Assembly: GCA_020636045.1 (NCBI GenBank)
Contig: JACJYP010000012.1
Coordinates: forward strand, 62,001 to 126,000
Direction of reading: 5' to 3'
Source of the DNA: Lewinellaceae bacterium
Lineage (GTDB): Bacteria > Bacteroidota > Bacteroidia > Chitinophagales > Saprospiraceae
Length of the DNA: 64,000 nt
The notes under the pieces are model-generated. The model saw only the letters and a list, made by a program, of their open reading frames with translations. It did not search any database and was not told where the DNA came from. This document shows positions 15,581 to 23,968 of the stretch, piece after piece; position 1 is the stretch's first letter; each line of letters starts with the position of its first letter. The position numbers were made by a program, and so were the translations under genes.

Positions 15581-15608
15581 ACGCTCTAACCGGCTGAGCT
15601 ATCGCGCC
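15581..15608 (-). repeat. Duplicated 5' portion of the tRNA-CAU gene
   Basis: 28 bp identical to 15499-15526 (tRNA positions 1-28: acceptor strand, D arm and first anticodon-stem base), 82 bp upstream of the intact gene. TGCAAAAG follows each copy on the + strand, so some 5' flank is duplicated too. It cannot fold into a tRNA. Confidence 0.85.
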
Positions 15609-15740
15609 TTTTGCAAAAGCGGGTGCAAAGGTAAGTTTCCGCTTTTATTTTGACAAGTGCGCCCGCAAATAACTTTGCCGGGAAATAATAGCCCGTATTA
15701 AAAACAAAAAGTTTATGTTTGCTGCAACAAAACTTTTTGA

Positions 15741-16652
15741 ATGACACGGCGTACATCCAATTCAGATTCGGGCGGTTTTTTGTTCAAAACAGGCTTGTTC
15801 GCCTTGCTGGCAGGCGCGGCATTCTGGCTGTTCAACCAGTTCGGCGGCAACAAATCCGGGCAGACGCCCGAACCGGCGGCAACGGAAGTCTCCGCTCCTG
15901 ACGGCCGCGACACTCCGATGTCTTCGCAGGTACCGGAAGAGATACTGCCCGCCTCCACGACCGGAGAGATCGTCCGCCACCGCTACTACGTGCTGTCGTA
16001 CGACGAAGACTACGAGCAGGCGGAGTGGGTGGCCTACGAGATCACCCGCGAGCGCCTGAACGAGAACTGGGCGGAGCGCCCCAACACCTTTCGCCCGGAC
16101 CCCGATGTGCGCACGGAAAGCGCCACCCCGCGCGATTACAGCGGCAGCGGCTACGACAAAGGGCACCTTTGCCCCGCCGCAGATATGGCCTTCGATGAAA
16201 AAGCCATCGACGAGACCTTTTACATGAGCAATATGAGTCCGCAACTGCGGGCCTTCAACGGAGGCATTTGGCGCGAACTGGAAGAGTGCACCCGCGACTG
16301 GGCGCGCAAATACAAACGCCTGTACGTGGCCACCGGGCCGGTGCTCGACGGTAAGTCGCTGGGGCAGATCGGCTTTAGCAAGGTGACGGTACCGGCGGCG
16401 TATTACAAAGTGCTGTACGCCCCCGATCAGCACAAGGCGATCGGTTTCCTGATGCCCAATCAAATGAGCGCACAATCGATCATGGAATATGCGCGTTCCA
16501 TCGATCAGGTGGAAGAAGCCACCGGGCTGGATTTTTTTCCCCGCCTGCTGAACGGCCTGAACGAAGAACTGGAGGCGTCGCTGGACCGCGACGCCTGGCC
16601 CATCGACCGGCGGCGTTACGAGAAGCGGCTGGATGAGTGGAACAGGCGCTAA
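15741..16652 (+). CDS. DNA/RNA non-specific endonuclease (NUC1/NucA family)
   Basis: 303 residues. The N-terminal membrane anchor FKTGLFALLAGAAFWLF (residues about 14-31) is followed by a low-complexity linker, then the beta-beta-alpha-metal nuclease domain with YDKGHLCPAADM (the DRGH motif as DKGH, catalytic His), YMSNMSPQLRAFNGGIWRELE (metal-binding Asn) and YVATGPVLDG. It probably degrades nucleic acid outside the inner membrane. Ends 57 bp before gldD on the same strand. Confidence 0.92.
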   Translation: MTRRTSNSDSGGFLFKTGLFALLAGAAFWLFNQFGGNKSGQTPEPAATEVSAPDGRDTPMSSQVPEEILPASTTGEIVRHRYYVLSYDEDYEQAEWVAYEITRERLNENWAERPNTFRPDPDVRTESATPRDYSGSGYDKGHLCPAADMAFDEKAIDETFYMSNMSPQLRAFNGGIWRELEECTRDWARKYKRLYVATGPVLDGKSLGQIGFSKVTVPAAYYKVLYAPDQHKAIGFLMPNQMSAQSIMEYARSIDQVEEATGLDFFPRLLNGLNEELEASLDRDAWPIDRRRYEKRLDEWNRR

Positions 16653-16709
16653 AAGACTTCGGTTTTTTGGCCGAACTTTGCCGCTTCTGTTGATAACCGA
16701 CATACCTGC

Positions 16710-17354
16710 ATGACGCAAACGACACCTTCCGCATACATCCGAAACGGCGCCGGACGCCTGTTACGACCCATTTTTGCCGGCATTTTGATGCTGCTTTTTG
16801 TGCTGAGCGGCTGTGAGGAGCACACGCCCGTGCCGAAGCCGCGGGGATATCCGCGCGTCATTTACCCGGAAAAAGCATACAAACCTTTCGACGCCTCGTA
16901 CTGCCGGTTCACATTCGATATGCCCGCATACGCGGAAGTGGTAAAGGATACCGCTTATTTCGATGAAAAACCCAAAGACGAGTGCTGGTTCAACCTGGCG
17001 GTGCCGCAACTCAACGCTTCGATCTATTGCAGTTATTACCCGGTCCGCAACCGCGGCGACTTCGACGAACTGGTTTCCGATGCTTTTACCATGACGAACA
17101 AGCACAACGTCAAGGCCAGTTACATTGACGAAAAGACGGTGCGCCGCCCCGAGGATCGCGTTTACGGCGTGGTATTCGAAGTGGAAGGCGCCGCAGCGTC
17201 GTCGTATCAGTTTTTTCTGACGGACTCTACGCAGCATTTCTTCCGCGGGGCCCTGTATTTCAATACGCGCACGCGGCCCGACTCCCTGGCGCCCGTCATT
17301 GCTTTTATGAAAAAGGACCTGGACCGGATCGTCGGCACCCTGAAGTGGCAGTAA
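16710..17354 (+). CDS. gldD: Gliding motility lipoprotein GldD
   Basis: 214 residues; signal peptide with lipobox LSGC, then PKPRGYPRVIYPEKAYKPFDASYCRFTFDMPAYAEV, the conserved GldD opening, and AFTMTNKHNVKA, VYGVVFEVEG, SYQFFLTDSTQHFFRGALYF. GldD is required for Bacteroidota gliding and T9SS function in model species. In flavobacteria it is often near gldE or mutY; here it follows a nuclease gene instead. Convergent with the next gene, 4 bp apart. Confidence 0.9.
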   Translation: MTQTTPSAYIRNGAGRLLRPIFAGILMLLFVLSGCEEHTPVPKPRGYPRVIYPEKAYKPFDASYCRFTFDMPAYAEVVKDTAYFDEKPKDECWFNLAVPQLNASIYCSYYPVRNRGDFDELVSDAFTMTNKHNVKASYIDEKTVRRPEDRVYGVVFEVEGAAASSYQFFLTDSTQHFFRGALYFNTRTRPDSLAPVIAFMKKDLDRIVGTLKWQ

Positions 17355-17358
17355 AAGG

Positions 17359-18420
17359 CTATTCGAAATGTAACACGACCCGGTCGCTTACGGCGTAGCC
17401 GATGCAGGTATTTACCGTCTGACCCGGCCCGGTCCGGGTTGTTGCCTCCGCAAAATCAAGGTCTACCAAACCCTCTTTGCAGGTCGCCAGGCAGGACAGG
17501 CAAATGCCGCTCTTGCACGAATAGGGCAGGGCGATGCCTTGTCGCAACGCGGCATTCAGGATCGTTTCTCCTTCGTAGGTCCTGAATTCGATGCGCTCGT
17601 CCCTGCTTTCCGCGATCACGGTATGCTGATGCGTCATATCCAGTTTGCGCTGCGGGAGTTGAAGATCGGGGGTGAACGTTTCCTTGTAGATGGCCGAGTC
17701 GGGAAAATCCAGTACCCGAAGGGTCATCTCCGCCATGCGCATCAGGGCTTTTGGCGCGCAGAGGTAAAAAAGCGTATCGTTCAGGGTTGCGGCGCCGATC
17801 TTCCCCCCGAAGTGGCGGACCAGCAATTCCTCAAGCAGGCGATTGCTCAAATGGCGGTTCAGGGAATGTGCCGCGTCTTTTTCACGGCTAAAAAAATAGG
17901 TGCATTCGAATTGCTGCGGAAATTCCCGCATCCAGGTATCCAGTTGCGACTTGAAGATCGTGCCCCGGCTGTCGCGGTTGGCGTAGTACAACACGATTCG
18001 CGGCGTTCCCTTATTTTCCGAAAAAAGCAGCTGTTTCAGGTGGCTCATGACCGGCGTGATGCCGCTGCCCGCCGCGATGTAAAAAATGGCGCCGGGCAGA
18101 CGCGAAGGCAGGACGAAGCGGCCGTGGGCTTCGGTGGTGCTCAGCAGGTCGCCGGGCTTGGCGTGTGACAGCAGGAAATTGGAAAATTCGCCGTTGACGA
18201 CCCGCCTGACTGTGATCGCCGGCAGGGCGTCCACGCCGGGGCAGGAACTGAAAGAATAGGCCCTTCTTTTTTCACCGCTCCGGGTATCGAAGATGATGGA
18301 GAGATATTGCCCCGGCAGGTAGTCAAACGGCGCATGGTCAGCCGCCTGCAGCGTAAAAGTGGCGGTATCCGGCGTTTCCCACACCTTTCCGACGATCCTG
18401 AACTGGCGTTTTTGGTCCAT
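17359..18420 (-). CDS. Ferredoxin-NADP reductase-like oxidoreductase with C-terminal 2Fe-2S domain (PaaE/Hmp-reductase type)
   Basis: 353 residues. The FAD-binding domain has RAYSFSSCPG (RxYS), the NAD-binding domain AAGSGITPVMSHLKQ and a CAPKALM-type motif. The plant-type ferredoxin domain has CKSGICLSCLATC plus a downstream Cys in VNTCIGY, giving four cluster ligands. It resembles PaaE and other single-protein reductases that feed electrons from NAD(P)H to an oxygenase. The ATG at 18420 lies one base after the stop of the upstream monooxygenase gene, so the two are translationally linked and may act as partners; that partnership is inference. Confidence 0.88.
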   Translation of the reverse strand: MDQKRQFRIVGKVWETPDTATFTLQAADHAPFDYLPGQYLSIIFDTRSGEKRRAYSFSSCPGVDALPAITVRRVVNGEFSNFLLSHAKPGDLLSTTEAHGRFVLPSRLPGAIFYIAAGSGITPVMSHLKQLLFSENKGTPRIVLYYANRDSRGTIFKSQLDTWMREFPQQFECTYFFSREKDAAHSLNRHLSNRLLEELLVRHFGGKIGAATLNDTLFYLCAPKALMRMAEMTLRVLDFPDSAIYKETFTPDLQLPQRKLDMTHQHTVIAESRDERIEFRTYEGETILNAALRQGIALPYSCKSGICLSCLATCKEGLVDLDFAEATTRTGPGQTVNTCIGYAVSDRVVLHFE

Positions 18421-18421
18421 G

Positions 18422-19720
18422 TCAACCCGGCCGGGCAAGTTTTTCAAGTTTGCGCAGGTAAGGGTGAAAATGCACTTCCACGGAATGGCGCGGATGTTTG
18501 AGGAAGTCCTGTCCGGTCGCCCGTGCTTCCGCTTCCGCCAGTTGTGACAGATTGTCCGGCAGATTGAATGATCCGGCGATGTATCGGGCAACAAGCCGCG
18601 CCTGTGCTTCCGACAGCGGCCATACGCTTCCCTGCGGCTGCACCAGCCCGATGAAAAACAGGGATCTGTGTTCGGGGTGAAATACTTTCAGGTACAGCGG
18701 AATGCTCGTGGCGTCTTCCCAGTCGAGGAACGAGCGGTCGAAAAACGGGAACCGTATTTTGTAACCCGTAGCGGCGATGATGGTGTCGTATTCGGCGCGG
18801 CTGCCGTCGGTAAACACGACGGTTTTGCCTTCTATGCGTTCGATACCCGGGCGCGGATGCACTTTGCCGTGGCGTATTTTTTCCAGCATTTCCGAATTGA
18901 CGGTCGGGTGGGAGCGCGTGGGCGGAAAATCGGGTTCGGGCAGTCCGTAGTAGCGGTAACGGCCCACCTGCATGCGGACGCTGAGTTTGTGCAGGACATC
19001 CTGGATGCTACGTGGCAGCCACAACATGCCGGCGGCGAAGGTATCGGTCGGTTTGCCGAGGAAAAACTTGGGTATGATGTACTGCGGGGAACGCACGCTG
19101 AGGTCCACCCGTTCCGCCACCCGGCTGCATTCCACGGCGCAGTCGCAGCCGCTGTTGCCGGCGCCCACGACGAGCACGCGTTTGCCGGCAAAAGAGCTGT
19201 TGTTTTTAAATCCGTGCGAATGGAGGTATTCGCCTGCAAAATCGTTTTTCCACGACGGGTGCCGCGGCACAGCGTGGTGGCCGTTGGCGACGAGCAGGTA
19301 ATCGAACGTTTCCGTACTGCCATCTGCAAGCGTCAGCGCCCAGCGTCCGTCATCCGTTTTTTGGGCCTGCGACACCTCCACATTGAAGCGGATATAGCGC
19401 ACCAGGTCAAATTTTTTGGCATACGCCTGAAAATAGGCCAGGACCTCCCGGTGGCTCGGATAATCGGGATAATCTTCGGGCATCGGAAAATCGCTGTACC
19501 GCGACAGCCATTTGCTGCTGATGATATGTGTCGTTTCGCATACGCTGCTGTGTCCTTCCGCAGCCGTGTAGACCCAGTTGCCGCCGATCTGATCGTTTTT
19601 TTCAAAACAAACCAGATCAGTGAGACCCTGTTCTGTTAATGCTTTGATGGCCGCCAGGCCAGAGCAACCTGCGCCGATGATCGCAATCCTTTTGTTCTTT
19701 CTGGTTTGAGCCATTGCCAA
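18422..19720 (-). CDS. Flavin-containing monooxygenase (FMO/BVMO-like)
   Basis: 432 residues with two Rossmann motifs, IIGAGCSGLAAIKAL (FAD) and VVGAGNSGCDCAVE (NADPH), and the FMO fingerprint FAGEYLHSHGF between them; also DTIIAATGYKIRFPF. Expected to oxygenate a soft nucleophile (N or S) or perform Baeyer-Villiger chemistry. It sits directly upstream of the ferredoxin-type reductase on the same strand. An alternative start two codons downstream (MAQ) is equally possible. Confidence 0.88.
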   Translation of the reverse strand: MAMAQTRKNKRIAIIGAGCSGLAAIKALTEQGLTDLVCFEKNDQIGGNWVYTAAEGHSSVCETTHIISSKWLSRYSDFPMPEDYPDYPSHREVLAYFQAYAKKFDLVRYIRFNVEVSQAQKTDDGRWALTLADGSTETFDYLLVANGHHAVPRHPSWKNDFAGEYLHSHGFKNNSSFAGKRVLVVGAGNSGCDCAVECSRVAERVDLSVRSPQYIIPKFFLGKPTDTFAAGMLWLPRSIQDVLHKLSVRMQVGRYRYYGLPEPDFPPTRSHPTVNSEMLEKIRHGKVHPRPGIERIEGKTVVFTDGSRAEYDTIIAATGYKIRFPFFDRSFLDWEDATSIPLYLKVFHPEHRSLFFIGLVQPQGSVWPLSEAQARLVARYIAGSFNLPDNLSQLAEAEARATGQDFLKHPRHSVEVHFHPYLRKLEKLARPG

Positions 19721-19777
19721 TACAGTGAAGGGCCAAGATCGCTTTTTATGGTAAAAAACGCGCTATAATGGCGCCGT

Positions 19778-20017
19778 TCAGCCATTTTCTCTTTTCGGGA
19801 CGGGGTCGTGCATAGGGTGCGTGCTCCAGGGGTGGCAGCGCAGGATACGCCTGACGGCCAGGTAGGTACCCTTGAAGATACCCCATTCTTCGATCGCCTC
19901 AATGGCGTAATGCGAGCAGGTGGGGCGGTAGCGGCATTTGCTCGCACCCAGCATTGGCGACAGCGTGTACTGGTAGAGGCGGATGGGCAGGATGAGCAGT
20001 TGTTTGAATATCCACAT
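19778..20017 (-). CDS. yidD: Membrane protein insertion efficiency factor YidD
   Basis: 79 residues with the family signature RYRPTCSHYAIEAIEEWGIFKGTYLAVRRILRCHPW and DPVP near the end. YidD is a small inner-face membrane-associated protein aiding YidC-dependent insertion. Start at 20017 (MWIFKQLLILPIRLYQ) fits the family N-terminus. It lies 31 bp downstream of the response regulator on the same strand, far from yidC (29.3 kb) and rnpA (10.8 kb). Confidence 0.93.
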   Translation of the reverse strand: MWIFKQLLILPIRLYQYTLSPMLGASKCRYRPTCSHYAIEAIEEWGIFKGTYLAVRRILRCHPWSTHPMHDPVPKRENG

Positions 20018-20048
20018 GCCGGACGGGTTAAACGGACGAAACAGGCCT

Positions 20049-20732
20049 TTACATCGTAAACTTATATCCCACACCCCTGATCGAATGGAAAAAGACGGGG
20101 TTTTTGGGGTCTTTTTCGAAGTATTTGCGGAAGGCCAGTATAAAGTTGTCGATGGTGCGGGTGCTGGGAAACACGTCGTAACCCCATACCGCCTGCAGGA
20201 TCTGGTTGCGGCTGACCACTTCGTTCTTGCGCTCGACGAGCAGTTTGAGCAGCATGGCTTCTTTTTTTGTCAGCATCTGCTGTTCGCCGCGAAAGGTCGT
20301 GGCCTCGAAGGTCTCGAAATTCACCTTGTTGTTGCCGAATTCGAACATCTCCAGTGCCTCTCCTTTTACCCGCTGGCTCCTGCGCACGAGTTTGCTGACG
20401 CGCAGCAGCAATTCTTCGAGGTTGAAGGGTTTGGTCAGGTAGTCGTCGGCGCCCTTTTTCAGGCCCGCCACGCGGTCCTGCGCCATGTCTTTTGCCGTCA
20501 GGATCAGGATGGGCGTCTCCGTATTGCTCAGGCGCACCTGCTCGGTGATCGAAAATCCGTCCACATCGGGCAGCATGACGTCGAGCAGCAGCAGGTCGAA
20601 ATGTTGCCCGCCGATGTATTCAAGGGCTTTTTTTCCGTTGCCGGTGGCCACCACCTCGTAGCCCTCCAGTTCGAGGTTCAGTTTGACCGCTTCGCGGATC
20701 GCTTCTTCGTCTTCTACCAGGAGAATACGCAT
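20049..20732 (-). CDS. OmpR/PhoB-family response regulator
   Basis: 227 residues: receiver domain (LLVEDEE acidic pocket, LLLLDVMLPDVDGF with phospho-acceptor Asp, LTAKD, DDYLTKPFNLEEL with Lys) and a C-terminal winged helix (LTKKEAMLLKLLVERKNEVVSRNQILQAVWGYD...TRTIDNFILAFRKYFEKDP...HSIRGVGYKF). Start at 20732, MRILLVEDEE. No histidine kinase is adjacent; the nearest is at 25.2 kb with its own receiver. Partner unknown. Confidence 0.93.
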   Translation of the reverse strand: MRILLVEDEEAIREAVKLNLELEGYEVVATGNGKKALEYIGGQHFDLLLLDVMLPDVDGFSITEQVRLSNTETPILILTAKDMAQDRVAGLKKGADDYLTKPFNLEELLLRVSKLVRRSQRVKGEALEMFEFGNNKVNFETFEATTFRGEQQMLTKKEAMLLKLLVERKNEVVSRNQILQAVWGYDVFPSTRTIDNFILAFRKYFEKDPKNPVFFHSIRGVGYKFTM

Positions 20733-20779
20733 GGGAAAGGGTTGAAAATGTCTGTGCTTGAAAAAGGCAATAAAACAAC

Positions 20780-20818
20780 AAGTGCCGTTGCATTTGGTTT
20801 TCCCCGTGAACGGCACTT
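20780..20818 (-). terminator. Terminator after carboxynorspermidine dehydrogenase gene
   Basis: AAGTGCCGTT (20780-20789) pairs with AACGGCACTT (20809-20818); on the minus strand a T-rich tail follows (TGTTGTTTTATT). Confidence 0.6.
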
Positions 20819-20828
20819 GCTTTTATAC

Positions 20829-22040
20829 TCAATCCATCCCCAGATCGATATCCACCTTTTCGTTCCAGGGCAGGCCGTCCGCGTTCAGGCGCTCCATGAA
20901 CGGGTCGGGGTTGAACTCTTCCACGTTGAACACGCCTTTACCCGACCATTTGCCTTCCAGGATCATGCGCGCGCCGATCATGGCCGGTACACCGGTGGTG
21001 TAACTCACGCCCTGGGTGCCCGTTTCCTGATAGGCGGCCTGGTGGCTACAGTTGTTCCAAACGTAGTAGGTGCGTTTTTTGCCGTCTTTGATCCCCTTGA
21101 TACGGCAGCCGATGCTGGTGAAACCGGTGTAGTTGGAGCCGAGTTCTTCCGGCGCCGGCAACACGGCCTTCAGGAACTGAAGCGGCACGATATCGACGCC
21201 TTTGTAGCGCACCGGCTCGATGCCGGCCATGCCGATGTTCTGGATGACGCGCAGGTGCGTGAGGTATTCTTCGCTGAAGGTCATCCAGAAGCGCGCGCGT
21301 TTGAGGCTGGGGAAGTTCTTGACCAGGCTTTCCAGTTCTTCATGGTAGATCAGATAAGAACGCTTCGGGCCGATCTCCGGGTAGTCGATGTCTTTCCAGA
21401 TCTCGTGCGGTTCGGTTTCGACCCACTTGCCGTTTTGCCAGTATTTCCCCTTCTGCGTCACCTCCCGGATATTGATCTCGGGGTTGAAGTTGGTGGCGAA
21501 TGCCTTGCCGTGGCTGCCTGCATTGGCGTCCACAATATCGAGTTCATGTATCTCGTCGAAGTAGTGTTTTGCGGCGTAGGCGGTGAACACGCTCGTGACA
21601 CCGGGGTCGAAGCCGCAGCCCAGCAATGCAAGGATGCCTTTCTTTTTGAAGCGATCCTGGTACGCCCATTGCCAGGAGTATTCGAATTTGGCGACGTCTT
21701 TGGGTTCGTAATTGGCCGTATCCATATAGTGGGTGCCTGTAACCAGGCAGGCGTCCATGATGGGCAGATCCTGGTAGGGGAGCGCCACATTGATCACGAG
21801 GTCGGGCCGGTAACTCTGGATCAGGGCTACCGTCTGGGATACGACGTCGGCATCGAGTTTGGCGGTTTTGATCTTTTTGCCGCCGTATGCCTCATGGATG
21901 GCTTTGGCGATGGCGTCGCATTTCTTCCTGGTGCGGCTGGCGAGGATGATCTCTCCGAAAATATCGCGGTGCTGAGCGCATTTGTAGGCGACTACCCGGC
22001 CTACGCCGCCGGCACCGATGATGAGCACTTTGTTTGGCAT
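20829..22040 (-). CDS. Carboxynorspermidine/carboxyspermidine dehydrogenase (saccharopine dehydrogenase family)
   Basis: 403 residues. The N-terminal Rossmann motif is VLIIGAGGVGRVVAYKCAQ, then ILASRTRKKCDAIA. Further motifs are PDLVINVALPYQDLPIMDACLVTGTHYMDTANYE, LLGCGFDPGVTSVF and the C-terminal region SYTTGVPAMIGARMIL. These match the LYS9-like subgroup that condenses putrescine or diaminopropane with aspartate semialdehyde to give carboxy(nor)spermidine, rather than lysine-pathway enzymes. The decarboxylase for the next step (nspC) is 10 kb away on the other strand, which supports the call. Start at 22040 chosen because MPNKVLIIGAGG begins the Rossmann fold. Confidence 0.85.
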   Translation of the reverse strand: MPNKVLIIGAGGVGRVVAYKCAQHRDIFGEIILASRTRKKCDAIAKAIHEAYGGKKIKTAKLDADVVSQTVALIQSYRPDLVINVALPYQDLPIMDACLVTGTHYMDTANYEPKDVAKFEYSWQWAYQDRFKKKGILALLGCGFDPGVTSVFTAYAAKHYFDEIHELDIVDANAGSHGKAFATNFNPEINIREVTQKGKYWQNGKWVETEPHEIWKDIDYPEIGPKRSYLIYHEELESLVKNFPSLKRARFWMTFSEEYLTHLRVIQNIGMAGIEPVRYKGVDIVPLQFLKAVLPAPEELGSNYTGFTSIGCRIKGIKDGKKRTYYVWNNCSHQAAYQETGTQGVSYTTGVPAMIGARMILEGKWSGKGVFNVEEFNPDPFMERLNADGLPWNEKVDIDLGMD

Positions 22041-22200
22041 TAATTTGGAAATTTGAAACTGGAAACTTTGGATGTGTCGCGGGCAAAAATAGGCAAAAGC
22101 CTTGTTTTCGGACCCAATGATCAAAATCAAACGGGATGCGGAACCAATGCTGAATACCCTCGATGTCGGCAACAAATAAAAATGTATCGGAAGGAATCGG

Positions 22201-22208
22201 TATTTTTG
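22201..22208 (+). promoter_or_regulatory. Candidate -7 element before the arginyl-transferase-like gene
   Basis: TATTTTTG, 36 bp before the ATG at 22245; -33 element unclear. Confidence 0.4.
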
Positions 22209-22244
22209 CTTGTCCAACACAGTCTAAACCGCTTTACAGCGATC

Positions 22245-22994
22245 ATGCACTCACGGTCATTACCCGTATTTCGCAACATCTCTTTCAATCCCAACCATAT
22301 CGAGGAATATATCCCGATGCAGGCCATGCATCCTATGGTGTTCGACAAGTTTTGCGAAGACGGCTGGTGTTATTGGGCCGACCTGATCTTTCGGCGCAAT
22401 TTCTGGGAATGGCGGGGGCAGCCTTGCCGGGTGATCCTGCTGCGCATAAGGCTGAAGGACTTTACGTTCAGCAAGAGCCAGCGCAAATGCCTGCGCCGCA
22501 ACGAAGACCTGCGCATCGAACGGAAATCCATCCACATCTCGTCGGCGCACGAAGAATTGTTCGAACGCCACGCGCGGCGGTTTGCCTACAACCGCCCGAT
22601 GAGCATCTACGGTTTTTTCAGTTTTTTCAGCAGCATCATGCCTTGTTTCGGGGTCCAGTTCGAGGTGTACAGGCGCAATAAAATGCTGGCTACGAGTTAT
22701 TTCCACATGGGGCGCAACAGCATGGCCGGCAACTATTGCATCCATGAGCCGGCCGAAGCGCAACGCAGCCTCGGCACGTTTACCATGCTGAAAGAGATCG
22801 AGTTCGCTATCGAATCGGGCCGGGAGTTTTACTACCCGGGTTTTGTGTACGACCTGCCGAGCGAATTCGATTACAAACTGAATTTCAATAACCTGGAATA
22901 TTTCGACTGGTGGGGCAACTGGTATCCGCTCAGCCGCCTCCCCGTGCGCGACTGGCGGGAAGACTGGAGCCTGAAACCGGAGGAAAATAATTAA
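22245..22994 (+). CDS. Arginyl-tRNA--protein transferase (ATE/Bpt)-like protein
   Basis: 249 residues. It resembles the bacterial ATE-like GNAT-fold family: WCYWADLIFRRN opening, LKDFTFSKSQRKCLRRNEDLRI, LATSYFHMGRNSMAGNYCIHEP, SLGTFTMLKEIEFAIESGREFYYPGFVYDLPSEFDYKLNF. Members transfer an amino acid from aminoacyl-tRNA to protein N-termini. The long N-terminal cysteine cluster of eukaryotic ATE1 is absent, as in bacterial relatives, so the exact donor and target are not known. ATG at 22245 chosen since the upstream frame has no conserved sequence and a promoter-like TATTTTTG falls inside it. Confidence 0.7.
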   Translation: MHSRSLPVFRNISFNPNHIEEYIPMQAMHPMVFDKFCEDGWCYWADLIFRRNFWEWRGQPCRVILLRIRLKDFTFSKSQRKCLRRNEDLRIERKSIHISSAHEELFERHARRFAYNRPMSIYGFFSFFSSIMPCFGVQFEVYRRNKMLATSYFHMGRNSMAGNYCIHEPAEAQRSLGTFTMLKEIEFAIESGREFYYPGFVYDLPSEFDYKLNFNNLEYFDWWGNWYPLSRLPVRDWREDWSLKPEENN

Positions 22995-23055
22995 ATCGGC
23001 CCCTTCCTGCCAACCAAATTGCACTCCAGCGCTGTCTTCGGGAAAAAGTTGATCT

Positions 23056-23787
23056 ATGAAACACATCCGCTCTTCCCTGTTGCTCGCCATCCCCGTGGCC
23101 CTGTTTGTTTTTTCATGCCGAAAGGAAAACCCGCCCGGGCCAACCGGACCGACAGGCCCGCCGGCCGCTGGTCTTATCCGTTTCGACAGCATGGCCGTCG
23201 GCCAGATCAGTAAATACATCGGACTGACCGGCGAAGACTATTACACCTCCAACAACGACAACTACCAATATGTCGACGATACGCTTGTGCTTGAGATCGT
23301 CGCCCAGGATGCCAACGGTTTCCTGGTGGCTGAGTCGTTGCATTACGTCGGCGATGTATACCCCTGGATCGGCGAACATCCCGACAGCGTTTATCACTAT
23401 TACCTCGAGGTGAAAGACGATACCCTGAAGGCGAAAAAAGTGCCGAGTCCATCCCAGTGGCCGTATCCCGACTCGCGCATATTTTCCTTCCGGACCGCTA
23501 TGAACGACGGCGGGTTGCCACTTGCCCAGATCACTTCTCCCAAAGTCGACATCCTCGGCTGGAAAACGAGCCTGGGTTACTGCGAATGCCGGCGGGAGGC
23601 TTACACCGAAGATTATACCCTGTTCGGCGTCGATTACCCGCCGCTGAATGTGATCGTCGACAATTCGGCGATGGCATTTGACGGCAACGGTGAAACGTAC
23701 GTTTACTCAAAAGAAACAGGGGTTGTTCGCTTTTCCACGTACGGCTGGTGGACCCAGTCGGGCTACGGCTGGGATCTGCTGCCCTGA
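23056..23787 (+). CDS. Hypothetical lipoprotein with collagen-like GPTGPTGPP stretch
   Basis: 243 residues. Signal peptide with lipobox-like VFSC at Cys21, then RKENPPGPTGPTGPPAAG, a short collagen-type Gly-X-Y tract typical of the linker after lipidation in many Bacteroidota lipoproteins. The remainder (YIGLTGEDYYTSNNDNYQYVDDTLVLEIV...) is beta-rich, with a CEC motif near residue 178. No family recognised. Probably outer-membrane anchored. Confidence 0.75.
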   Translation: MKHIRSSLLLAIPVALFVFSCRKENPPGPTGPTGPPAAGLIRFDSMAVGQISKYIGLTGEDYYTSNNDNYQYVDDTLVLEIVAQDANGFLVAESLHYVGDVYPWIGEHPDSVYHYYLEVKDDTLKAKKVPSPSQWPYPDSRIFSFRTAMNDGGLPLAQITSPKVDILGWKTSLGYCECRREAYTEDYTLFGVDYPPLNVIVDNSAMAFDGNGETYVYSKETGVVRFSTYGWWTQSGYGWDLLP

Positions 23788-23834
23788 TATGGACGCCGTT
23801 CAGACCCGAGGCAACTCTAATAATAAGCCGTAAA

Positions 23835-23956
23835 TAGTTGGCAGTGGCAGTTGGCAGTAATAGCGGAATTTGGTTAAAACAGGAAACGGAAATCGTTTCT
23901 GGGCAGTAATTTTTACCAATATCAACGCTGCTCCTGCCAACTGCCACTGCCAACTA
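23835..23956. repeat. Nested palindrome with 23-bp perfect arms
   Basis: Arms 23835-23857 and 23934-23956 are perfect inverted complements, each built from GTTGGCAGTG-type direct subrepeats. A central hairpin GAAACG/GAAAT/CGTTTC lies at 23883-23899. It lies just beyond the 3' end of the threonine aldolase gene. Confidence 0.85.
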
Positions 23957-23968
23957 ATCGCTCCTGAT

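Noticed and set aside
16680..16700. DnaA-box-like TGTTGATAA before gldD
   Set aside because: A single one-mismatch 9-mer in a short intergenic gap; it is best taken as background and lowers the weight of the other candidate boxes.
20049..20732. Response regulator as partner of the kinase at 25.2 kb
   Set aside because: They are on opposite strands, 4.5 kb apart with unrelated genes between, and the kinase has its own coupled receiver gene.
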